Shown here piece after piece: positions 47,301 through 59,300 of a stretch of 64,000 nt of DNA. The position numbers and the translations under genes are program-made. The notes under the pieces were generated by a model, which was not told the DNA's origin, did not search any database, and was given only the letters and a program-made list of their open reading frames with translations. Source of the stretch: Diploptera punctata (taxonomy: Eukaryota > Arthropoda > Insecta > Blattodea > Blaberidae); contig JASPKZ010007297.1 in assembly GCA_030220185.1 (NCBI GenBank), positions 1,706,001-1,770,000 on the forward strand, written 5' to 3'. Numbering within the stretch: the stretch's first letter is position 1; the number at the start of each line of letters is the position of its first letter.

Positions 47301-50300
47301 TCAAAGTTTATAAATTCAACCATAGATGGCAGCACAGAAGATGTTAACAATAGAAGAGTTGACGACCAGAGAATTTCATCAGTTGGATTTGTGACTGAGG
47401 ATGGACAAGATATCGTCTGAAACCACGGTATCCTGAAAAGCATGAAATTTATGAGGTGCTTTTAAAAAAATATCTCTGATGAATTTAAATGATTATTACC
47501 TCATAATGTTTACTTCCCAACATTAATTTTAACATAAAGTACAAATATTTTAATTAATAGAGAGTTGGAATTTAATGATTCACCTCATAATTGTAGATTT
47601 TTTTAAGATTAGTTTCGATACATAATGTATCATTATCAATTCCTTCTAACTGTTGTATTGGCGGTTGGTCATCCTGTAAGTTTATTTCTGCTCCCTCTGT
47701 TGGCTGACTGATGGATTTCCAAATTAAATCTCTTTCCCCAGGAATTTAAAAATTCACGATTTTCCTTTTATTTTTGTGGGTGTGAATTTTCTCCCAAACT
47801 GTGAGTTCTTTAGGTTTTTCTATTTGTTTTATTATTCAACCTTTCTTCTGATTTGATGGTTTTCTGACCATGCATATTTTTCTACTTCTCTATTCTTGAC
47901 ATTTCAGATGTTCTTTCATAATTTTTTGTACTATTATATTCTTTTGTACAAATACACTTTAGGAATATAAAAAAATGGTGAAATTGAAAAATCAGCAATT
48001 GCAGCTCATAGCTTGTTAGAGAATCACAAAATCCTCTTCTTCTTCTTCTTCTTCATCCAACCAAGTCTTAGGCCTATAGGCCTGTTACGATCTCACTGAT
48101 GAATTTTGTATCCAATGTTTCCTTGGACGGCCCAGAGATCTCTTCCCTGTTGGACAATAAGGAAGCATGGTCTTGGGAACGCTATCTGAACTCATTCGTC
48201 GCAAATGATTCATCCAGTTGTTCTGGTATCTATGTATGTACTCAATGACTGGTCTTAAACATAGTTCCTTCAAAATATTGTCATTGTGTTTGTGATCCCA
48301 TTTGGTATATCCTGCTGTATATCTCATGAATCTCATTTCACTAGAAGTTATCCTGCTCTCTTCTCCTTTCCTCAAAGTCCATGCCTCACTGCCGTAGCAA
48401 AGTGCAGGTCTTGCTAAGGTTTTGTATAACCAACTCTGGTATCTCTCACAAAATTAGAAAAGAAACTAAACTTTTTAAACATTTAGGGAAGTCTGTGGAA
48501 TTAATAGTTTGGGAATATATACACATTCAGAAGAACAAATATAGATCCATGAATTTTGAAGTTCCCAGCAAGCAAGATTAAGGGCCGCATGCAAATACAT
48601 TAGTCTCTACTCAAATTACTTCCAATCACTGGTGAGCTGACTTTCCTTGAGCAAATGCAAAGATCGAATTAGCTACCCACTAACTGGTCATGCATGAAAG
48701 TTGTCATTTTCGTAATATTGGCAAGAAATTACCCAGAATTCTCAGCAATAAAACCACTTCCGTTATTTTCGTCTGCTAGAGGAATGCATTTACGCTTGTA
48801 TCCCGCAAATAATACCGTATACAACGACGTCTGCAACGTGCAATATTATGCCGATTCTCCTGTTCTTCAAGTTGAATTCTTTGGTAGACTCTATCAAATT
48901 CCTCTTCTCCGCGTATACTGAAAACATGATCGAAGTCTTCAAGGTCCGACATCTTGGATAAAGTGGCAAGGTTTCAAACTACATCGGTTCCCATCGCGTT
49001 GCTCACGATTCGTTTCTCTGCTAAGTCACCTCGCCAGGTAGCTTAGGAATTTCAACAATTATTATTGCAAGAACAAATTTTTGAGTATGCAAAAACGTAT
49101 TTGGATGCAACTTTCTCAGCAGAGTACAGGCAGAGAACGACTTTTACGGTCTAATGCGTTCATAGATTCGAGCCTTAATCTCAGTGTTCATCAAATAGAC
49201 ACCAGATGGTGACAGCAGAAGTATAACAGTCAGAGTTTTAGCTGAGGATAGAAACAATGGCTGTTGAAACCAGTCCTGTGAGAATCACGGAGTTTTATGA
49301 GGTGATAAGTAAAAAGTTATTTCTGACTCACATTCATAAATTATTAATTTCCTCATAGTGTTAATTTCCATCATAAAAGTTTTATTAAAAATGAAGGTTT
49401 CCTCTTTAGTTGTGTTTATATGCTGAGTGTCTCTAAAGTCACTATTCATTTCCATGAAAACATTAAATTTATTTTCTTTTCTTTGCATACACAGTTAGCT
49501 TAGTGCAACATGCTTAGTATGGAAGAACGGGTTGCCATTGTTTGTTCACGGGTATGCAGATTGTCATATGAAGACACCAGAGCTGACTTTACCCATAAAT
49601 TTTGTAAACCAGCCCTAACAAAGGCACACATTTGTCTACTTGTAAACAAATTTAAGCATACCGGCAGTGTGTGTGATGATGCACGCATCAGCAGAAACAG
49701 AGCAGCAGGTTCAAATTGCCAGTGATAGTCCAAATGCATCAACTCAACGCCTCAGTAGGTAGTTTAATGCCCCTCGCAATACAGTGTGGGAAATTCTACA
49801 TTTCAATCTACAAAAATGTCCTTATGACATCTGTTTGATTTATGGAATCACATCATAGAGACTTTTTTACATTTTAAATGTTAACGTCTATATTTTTTTC
49901 ACATAGTTCACTACTGTGGTCTCAAGGTAGTGTGCTGCCTTGTGCAGAGGGCCTGGGTTCAGTCCCTGGTCGGGACAGGTTTCCTGGGTGATAGCTTTTT
50001 TGGGGTTTTTCCTCGCCTATAAGACAAATGTCAGGAAACTTTAAGGCCCAAACTGTACCCAAAACATCATATGCCCATCATTATCATAACTAACATATTC
50101 ATTAAGGCTCGAATCTATGAACGCATTAGTCTGTAAAAGTCGTTCTCTGTCTGTACTTTGCTGAGAAAGTTGCATCCAAATATGTTTTTGCGTACTCAAA
50201 AATCTGTTCATGCGATAATAATTGTTGAAATTCCTAAGCTATCTGGTGAGGTGACTTAGCAGAGAAACGAATTGTGAGCAACCTGATGGGAACCGATGGT

Positions 50301-53300
50301 AACCGATGTAGTTTGAAACCTTGCCGCATACCTTGCTGCTTTATCCAAGATGTCAGACCTTGAACACTTCAATCATGTTTTCGGTATACGCGGAGAAGAG
50401 GAATTTGATAGAGTCTACCAAAGAATTCAACTGGAAGAACAGGAGAATCGGCGTAATATTGTGCGATGCAGACATCGTCGTATACAGTATTATTTGATGG
50501 ATGCAAGCGTAAATGCGTTCCTCTAGCAGACAAAAATAATGGAAGTGATTTTATCGCTGAGAATTCTGGGTAATTTCTTGTCAATATTATGAAAACAACG
50601 ACTTTCATGCATGACCAGTTAGTGGGTAGCTAATTCGATCTTTGCATTTGCTCACGGAAAGTCAGCTCACCAGTGATTGGAAGTAATTTGAGTAGAGACT
50701 AATGTATTTGCATGTGGCCCTAAGTTTAGGATTAAGGCCTCTCCTGGTGCATCATTACCATCATTATCACCTATCACGTATATATCATTGGGGTAGCATA
50801 ACTCCTACTTCCAGGAGCCCCAAGCTCAGAAGTGGGTTACAATAACGCCATGCCAGGAGAGAATACCAGAATGTTGAAATGACAATGTGGTGGCATTGAA
50901 TTAAAAAAATTGTTTCACATCTGAAAGATGGAGCATGTGTTTTCACCTAGATGACAGTCATGTAGAAAGTCAGTAGAATATGTGTAAAACTTCACAATAA
51001 CATTGATTTTTCAACTATTGCCTTCCTTAATTGAAATGGATAATGACTTTAGAGACACCCTATATTACTATTATTGAAATAATTATATGGGAACAACTAA
51101 CTATTGAGTTTATAATTTTGTGTATGAGATTGAAGGTATAAAACGTTGGTTTCAGCTGGAGTATGACTTCAATGCGAACAGTCTGGCTGTGACAGTGATT
51201 CAGGCAGAAGACCTTCCGGCCTTGGACATGGGAGGAACATCAGATCCTTATGTCAAGGTCTACTTACTTCCCGACAAAAAGAAGAAATTCGAGACCAAGG
51301 TCCATCGGAAAACACTCAGTCCTGTCTTCAATGAAACATTTGTATTTAAGGTATGTAGTGACTATATTTAAATACCTAGGAACAATAGTTATTAAATAGG
51401 GATTCAGGTCTGGTAGGACATATTGGAATGGAAATAAACATCAATAAAACTAAATATATGTCCACACATAGAAATGCATTATATAATGGAAATGGACAGT
51501 GAATGACAAATGAGGGAGATTTTGAAGAAGTGGCTGAATTCAAATATCTGGGAACAATAATAACAAATAGGAATGAAATGCACAAAGAAATTAAACACAG
51601 TTTCAATTCTGGAAATGTGTGCTATTATGCATTACAGGGACTCTTGTCATCCCAGCTTCTTTAAAAAAATGTTAAACTGAAAATACATAAAACTATTATT
51701 CTACCAGTTATACTACATGGATGCAAAACATGGACTCTTACTTTAAGAAAGGAAAGAAGATTATGAGTTTATTTTTTATTATTTCACTCACCTCATACTT
51801 CATAAATCATAGCAGACCCTGGGTTTCTTCACGTAATTTGTGACATTGTCAATGCTGCGTCATGTTCACAACTGACGTCCAACGGCCTTCTATCCTGTGA
51901 GTGAAATAATAAAAAATAAACAATATTAAAGAACCTCATAGTGTTATTTCCTATCTACATAACTTAAGATTATGAGTATTTGAGAATAAAGTTCTTAGGA
52001 AAATTTTTTGGCCAAAAAGACATAACAAACAGGTGAATGGAAAAAACTACATAATGGTGAGCTACATGTTCATTATAGGAATATAATAAGAACAGTTAAG
52101 TCTCATAGACTGCGATGGGCAGGACATGTGGCATGAATGGGGGTGAAAGAGGTGCTTTGGAAACTTCTTAAAAGAAAATGCCCAGTTGGTAGACCAAGAA
52201 TGATGTGGGAGAATAACATTGTCCATGATTGAGAGGATGATTGGAAAACATTAGATCAGGATAGGAATGTATGGAGAACTTATTTCTGCGCGGTAATGAA
52301 CCTACAGGTTGGATAGAGCCAGTAAGTTTAATTTAGTTTTATAGGACATATTAGAAGAAAGAGACTGGAATGGGTAGGACATGTGTCTGGATTGAGCTGA
52401 AAAGATGTGCAAGAATAATTTTAGAATGGAAACCAAAAGGAAGAAGAAAGTTTGGAAGACAGAAATTAAGATGGTTGGATAAGGTTGAGGAAGACTTAAG
52501 ACAATTGAAGGTTAAAAGATAGAGACAGAAAGCTAGGAATAGAGTAGAATGGGTAGATGTTATGAAGGAGGCCAAAATTCTTTGAGAACCATAGAGCCAA
52601 GGGAAGAAGAAGAAGGAATAATAATTACAAATAGGAATGAGATACACATAGAAATTAAACATAGACTCAATTCTTGAAATGCATGCTATTATGTGTTACC
52701 AGCACTCTTGTCATCCTAACATCTCTCAAAAAATATTAAACTGAAAAATATAAAACTGTTATTCTCCCAGTTATATTATATGGATGCAATATATAGGGTC
52801 GAATGTTTGAATGCATTAGACAGTAAAAGGCGTTCTCTGCTAATAAAGTTTTATTCAAACACATTTTTCTTACTCAGAAATCTATTCACGCGGTAATAAT
52901 TGTAAAGCTACCTGACAAGGTACCTTAAGATCGTAGCTCAAGATATAAACTTATGTGAAAATCCCGAAGGGAACCGATGGTAACCGATGTAGTTTGAAAC
53001 TTATCCAAGATGTCGGACCTTGAAGACTTCGATCATGTTTTCGGTATATGCGGAGAAGAGGAATTTGATAGAGTCTACCAAAGAATTCAACTGGAAGAAC
53101 AGGAGAATCGGCGTAATATTGCGCGTGGCAGACTTGTTTGTATACGGTATTATTTGCGGGATGCAAGCATAAATGCATTCCTCTATAGCAGACAAAAATA
53201 ACGGAAGTGGTTTTATCGCTGAAGAATTCTGGGTAATTCGTTGCCAATATTACGAAAACGTCAACATTCATGCATGACCGGTTAAGGCGGCCGTTAATTC

Positions 53301-56300
53301 GATCTCAGCTCACCAGTGATTGGAAGTAATTTGAGTAGAGAGTAATGTATTTGCATACGACCCATAGTCTCTTACTTTAAGGGAGGAGAAAAGATTACAA
53401 GTGTTTGAGAATAAAGTTCTTAGGAAAATGTTTGGACTAAAGAGAGATGAACACACAGGTGAATGGAGAAAAAACATCATAACAGTGAGCTACATGATCT
53501 TTATGGGAAACCAGATATAATTAAAAGAGTTAAGTCTAATAGACTGCGATGGACAGAACATAAATGGGGAATGAAAGAGGGGCATAGAAACTACTTGCAA
53601 GAAAACCAGAGGGTAAATGGCCAGTACGCAGGCCAAGAATGAGGTGGGGGAATAACATTAACTGTGATTTGAGGGAAGTATATTATACAGGAGATGATTG
53701 GAAAATATTAGCTCAGGTCATGAATGTATGGAGCTCATGTCTGTGCAGTCATGAACCTACAAATTTGACAGTACCAGTTAGTTAGTTAGTTTGTATCATG
53801 AGCATAGGGCATCTACAAAGCGTCGCCAATGGATCCTATTCTGATAATTGAGCCTATCCGTAAATTAATGAGTCATTTTTACATCTTACCTCATATTTCA
53901 TGTCTTTAAACACAGGAACTAGTTTTCAAGAGAAACATCTCTCTCATTTTCAACCGACATTATGACATAAAAAGGCTGTATTTAAGAAAGTGATTTAGGG
54001 TCGAATCTTTGAACGCATTAGACCGTTAAAGGCGTTCTCGGCTGAGAAAGTTTTATCCAAATACATTTTGCTTACTCAGAAATCTATTCATGCGATAATA
54101 ATTGTAAGCTACCTGACGAGGTACCTTAAGATCATAGCTCAAGATAGAAACTTATCGTGAAAATCCCGAAGAGAACCGATGTAGTTTGAAACATTTGCAG
54201 CTTTATCCAAGATGTCGGACCTTGAAGACTTCGATCATGTTTTCGTTATACGCGGAGAAGAGGAATTTGATAGAGTCTACCAAAGAATTCAACTGGAAGA
54301 ACAGGAGAATCGGCATAATATTGCGCAATGCAGACGTCGTTGTATATGGTATTATTTGCGGGACACAAGCGTAAATGCGTTCCTCTATAGCAGACGAAAA
54401 TAATGGAAGTGGTTTTATCGCTGAGAATTCTGGGTAATTCGTTGCCAATATTACGAAAATGTCAACTTTCATGCATGACCAGTAAGTCGGCCGTTAATTC
54501 GATCTCAGCAATTGCTCACGGTGAGTCAGCTCACCAGTGATTGGAAGTAATTTGAATAGAGACTAATGTATTTGCATACGACCCTAAAAGTGATATCTAA
54601 ATTTTTTTGAATAATAATCTAAATGAGTGAAGGAAACATCCTAACATAGAAAGAAAGGATGAACCAGGATAGAATTTTTTATAACCCTTGTCAAATCTTA
54701 TTCTTTGATTGTAATTTTATATAATTACAATACTTTATAAAATGCTTCATAAATTAATACAATTAAAAATAATTAGTATATTATGTTCAACCGAGATTAT
54801 GCCATTGAGTCATAATGTCGGTTGAAAAGAGAGAGATATTTCTCTTGAAAACTAATTCCTGTGTTTAAAGAAACATGAAATATGAGGTAAGATGTATAAT
54901 GACTCATTAATTTACGAATTAAGAAACTTCATAATGTAATTTCCCATATTTAACTATGAATAATTGAGCCTATTCAAAGTTAAAATTGGGAAACACTTTA
55001 TGAGGTTCTTAATTAATAAATTAATGAGTCATTTTAACATCTTACCTCATATATCATGTTTTATCATAAAACTATAGTTACCGTGTTTGATAAAACATGA
55101 AATATGAGGTAAGATGTTAAAATGACTCATTAATTTATTAATTGAGCCTATATTGTTTATTTTTTATTATTTCACTCACCTCATACTTCATAATTCATAG
55201 CAGACCCTGGGTTTCTTCACATCTTTTGTGACATTCTCAATGCTGCATCACGTTCACAACTGACGTCCAACGGCCTTCTATCCTGCAGACTGACCTCCGT
55301 GCCATCTGGTGGCCGACCGAAGAATTTCCAAATCAGTCCTCTTTCTTTATAACCGGGTATTTCAAAATTCATAGTTGTATTTTCATTCTTGCATATGTAA
55401 ATTTTTTCCCAAATTGTGAGTTCCTTCGGTTTTTCCAATTGTTTAAGTAATTTTGTTTTGGTTTCTATTCTATGTTTTTCTGACCAGGCATGTGCAGCTA
55501 TTGCAGATTTTTCGGTTTCTCCATTTTTAACATTTCTGAGGTGTTCTTTGGGTCGCATGTTTGGACGCATTAGACAGTTAAAATGCCTTCTCTGCTGAGC
55601 AAGTTGTATGCTAATACGATTTTGCTTACTCAGAAATCTGTTCATGCGATAATAATTGGTTAAATTTGTAAGCTACCTGCGGAGGTAGCTTAAATGAGCA
55701 ACTCAAATTAAAATCCCAAAGGGAACCGAACGGGAACCGATGGTAATCGATGTACTTTGCTGCTTTATTCAACATTTATCCAAGATGTCGGACCTGAAGA
55801 CTTCGATCATGTTTTCGGTATACACGGAGAAGAGGAATTTGATAGAGTCTACCAAAGAATAAGAATTCAACTGGAAGAACAGGAGAATCGGCGTAATATT
55901 GCGTGTCGCAGACGTGTTTGTATACGGTATTATTTGCGGGATGCAAGCATAAATGCATTCCTCTATAGCAGACGAAAATAACGGAAGTGGTTTTATCGCT
56001 GAGAATTCTGGGTAATTCGTTGCCAATATTACGAAAACGTCGACTCTCGTGCATGACCGATAAGTCGGCCGTTAATTCGTTCTCAGCAATTGCTCATGGT
56101 GAATCAGCTCACTAGTGATTGGAAGTAATTTGAGTAGAGAGTAATGTTCTAACATACGACCCTTAATCTTGTATTTAGATTCCTTTTTGTTTTTCCTATG
56201 TATATCTTTTCACAATCTTTGAGGTGAGTGAAATAATAAAAAAATAAACAATATTAAAAAACCTCATAGTGTTATTTCCTATCTACATAACTTAATTGAG

Positions 56301-59300
56301 CCTATGTTTAATTTCTTTGTGCATCTCATTCCTATTTATAATTATTATTCCTAGGTATTTGAATTCAGCTACTTCTTCATTTAATAGCTGATTAAACTAA
56401 TTTTTCCATCCATTTAATATAATTAATAGAATGTGTATGGTTTATATTATATTCAAATTTTAATATTTTCCAATACAATAAAAGCTCCTTATTCGTGGGG
56501 TATATGTTCTGTAAATATACTGCGAATACAGAAACCATGAATATGGAATGGTAATTTATATGGGTATATAGGGAATACATTCCAAGTTTCCAAAATAAAA
56601 TCAATTTGAGAGATTTTGAACAATTTCTATTAACAGAATTCCTTATTTTGTCTTTGGATTTCTTGATGAATCATACAGTTGATTCATTAACCTTTAAATA
56701 GTGTGATATGGATGGAAACAACTCACTAACGAGTAAATGGTCAAGCATTTCTATTTTTAGTATAAGCAGCAACACTACTTTTTTCTGTTTCAGAACTAAT
56801 TTTTCCTTCCTTTTACTCGACATTATAAACTTGGAACAAAAGCGAAGAGATACATATTAATTTTCATTCATAGTGTTCTGCCCATGAGCAGGTATTTCAC
56901 TGCAAACTCAACATTCTCCACTCTTTCCTTAACTCAGCCTTCCTTTTTGTATCTGCTTATCCAATCAAAATTATTGCAACAAACGACAAGTTGAAACAAT
57001 AAAACACCGATTGTGGCGATGTGACATTTATCTAAGGATATAGCAGCACGTGAAATACGGCAGTGGCAGCTTTTAACAATGAACTTCAGGCTTAATGACA
57101 ATACAGTTTGTTTTACTTTGATATTTATTTGTCCATTTGGTTTGAATCGCTCTTTGTAAAAGCCACCTTGGCACATGCCTACAATAAAAACAGTTGCCGA
57201 TGTGTTAATAATGGGTACTAATCATTTTAATATACCAACTGGATCTGTAAATAAATACATTTTAGCTGCGAATATAGGAAGTGAATTGGAATTTTTTAAC
57301 CTGCAAATAATAAAAATGCAATTAATGGAACCTTAAATAAGGAGCTTTAACTATACTGGACAATAACATTTTGAAAAGAAAAATTAACTCTTGAACCAGG
57401 ACTCAAACTCCAGACCTCTGGTTATATGTACCAGTATGCAGTCCATTACACCATTCAAGCCACAATGCAAATCAGATGATTTGGGAATTCTTTTTATTTT
57501 TTTCCAAATGCCCCAGATTGTCATTTAGACATTTTTGATGTTCTCTCCTGGCATGGCATACTTGTAACCCACTTCTGAGGTTGGGGCGCCTGGAAGGCGG
57601 AGTTATGCTGCCCTGATGATATGCGAGTTGATGATGATAGTAATGATGTGCCAGGAAGAGGTCTTAAACTAAACTTAAGCTAATTAGGAGAATATGATAT
57701 TGATGATAATGGTGGCCAGATGGTGTTTGGGGACATTTATTGTACAGGTGAGGAAAAACACCAAAAAAAACCTCACCCAGGAAACTTGTCTTAACTGGGG
57801 ATCGAACTCGGGCCCATTGCGTGACAAGGCAGCATGCTACCTCGAGACCACAGCGGTGGACATTTGAGAATTTGTGTAAGAAGAAAGAAATGTTGATATT
57901 TGTATCATGGCTTGAGTAGTGTAATGGAACATTAATTTTTCTTTTAAAAAACTTTACAACCTGTTACGCGACTTTTTTAATTCTTTCATAAACTCCTGTC
58001 AAATTTTATTCTTAGGGTTTCATTTTTAAAATTATTTTACACCAATTACAATGATTTTTACACTTTTTAATAACGATTATTTTAATATATTTTTCTATGA
58101 TATTTAACTACATACATAGCATGAACACTTGGCAGCCATATTAATTTTAATGAATATTCTATGCAACAACAAAGACATGTTCCAGTGTAGTCAACATAGA
58201 GTATGTACTAATTAATTGTACACATATACTTCAAAATTTTAAAACTTACTATTTATTTTTGGGCATTGTATTTTTTCACAGATTACAGTGCTCAAATTGT
58301 GTTAGGTTAGCTTTCAGGTTGGTCTTTCACAGGTTACAGTACTTAAATCGTGTTACGTTAGTTTTTAGGTTCATTAAATATTGTATATATGTTAGCTGCA
58401 TGGAGAGAGAAGATAAAAAATTTTTAAAAATTGGGCATAGGAAGATGTTTTATTACGTTGTAAACCTGTTTATAAAGAAAATGTTGGCTTCATCCCATGA
58501 TTCTATAGTGTAAACCACTTCACGTTTGTTGGCGCATGCACAAGGTGTATAATTGGAACTTAGAAAAATTTTTTGCGTCACATGTTGTAAAGTATTTCCA
58601 ATTTTTCTTTTAAAAAGAAGGATAAATTATATTTGAAGAGAAACATTTTTGCCCAGACTGAGACTCGAACCCAGGACCTTTGGCTTTCCGGACCAATGCT
58701 CTACCTACTGATCTACCAGAGCAAGATTCAATCTAGACGTAAATTTTCTCTTATATACGTTGTAATTCCCTCGCACCAAATGCTATGAAACCTTTGCTTC
58801 TATCTTTGCAAATGGTGGCTTCTTAGTTAAGAAAACATTTACTAGGAATTTAAACACTACTTTATAAAGCCAGTAGGGCTTCTATTGATGTTTTTATTAT
58901 TAATTTAACACTTCTCACTGAAGGATAAATTATACTTGAAGAGAAAAATTTTTGCCCAGACTGAGACTCGAATCCATGACCTTTGGCTTCCCAGGCCAAT
59001 GCTCTACCAACTGAGCTATCAGGGCGAGTTTCAATCTAGACACAAATTTTTCTCTTATATACATTGTAATTCCCGTGCACCAAATGCTGTGAAACCTTTG
59101 CTTCTATCTTTGTCACCCCAATAGCTCAGTTGGTAGAGCATTGACCCGGAAAGCCAAAGGTCCTGGGTTCAAGTCTCAATCTGAGCAAAAATGTTTCTCT
59201 TCAAATATAATATGTATATGTTGACTTTTATTAATTAAATGTAATTTTTGTGTAGAACGTGCCGTATGCAGAAGCGATGAACAAGACGCTCGTGTTTGCC

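Larger units (their letters stand above)
46970..47560. mobile_element. PLE fold-back copy with two hammerhead motifs
   Basis: Arms of about 245 bp: left (minus) from ATCGGAGATAATTTTTTT through CACCTCATAAATTTCATGCT, right (plus) to the mirrored ATGAAATTTATGAGGTGCTT and ATCTCTGATGAATTT. The centre is the complement and sense of [20 protein letters not shown]. The end signature TACCTCATAATGTTTACTTC follows at 47499. Confidence 0.75.
47580..49400. mobile_element. PLE copies hit by a LINE and a MITE
   Basis: 47580-47900 is minus PLE end text (CACCTCATAATTGTAGATT, a hammerhead-like remnant with stem II GATAC/GTATC, C-terminal coding complement). 47960-48032 is plus GIY-YIG text. A LINE lies at 48033-48445. 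The PLE resumes at 48446-48581 ([20 protein letters not shown]), then the MITE at 48582-49174. The PLE end follows at 49175-49400 with a hammerhead and TTCCTCATAGTGTTAATTTC. Confidence 0.7.
53858..54962. mobile_element. PLE insertion A of a stacked trio, with MITE M1 inside
   Basis: Bounded by ATTGAGCCTAT at 53847-53857 and 54963-54973. Left (minus): CTTACCTCATATTTCATG, a hammerhead remnant. Right (plus): a hammerhead remnant, ATATGAGGTAAGATG and the end signature AACTTCATAATGTAATTTCC. MITE copy 4 lies at 53998-54584. Apart from termini no coding is left. Confidence 0.82.

Noticed and set aside
53010..53201. The 63-aa frame as a small host gene
   Set aside because: It recurs in five MITE copies with the same termini, so it is part of the element, whatever its function.
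53998..54584. MITE M1 as a hAT element because of AAGTGAT on both sides
   Set aside because: Only copy 4 shows this, and copy 2 gives a clean 3-bp TAA. The superfamily is left as Harbinger-like, tentative.
59117..59195. A functional tRNA gene
   Set aside because: A and B boxes are good, but the anticodon arm and acceptor are imperfect and the unit belongs to a repeated element with inverted relatives.
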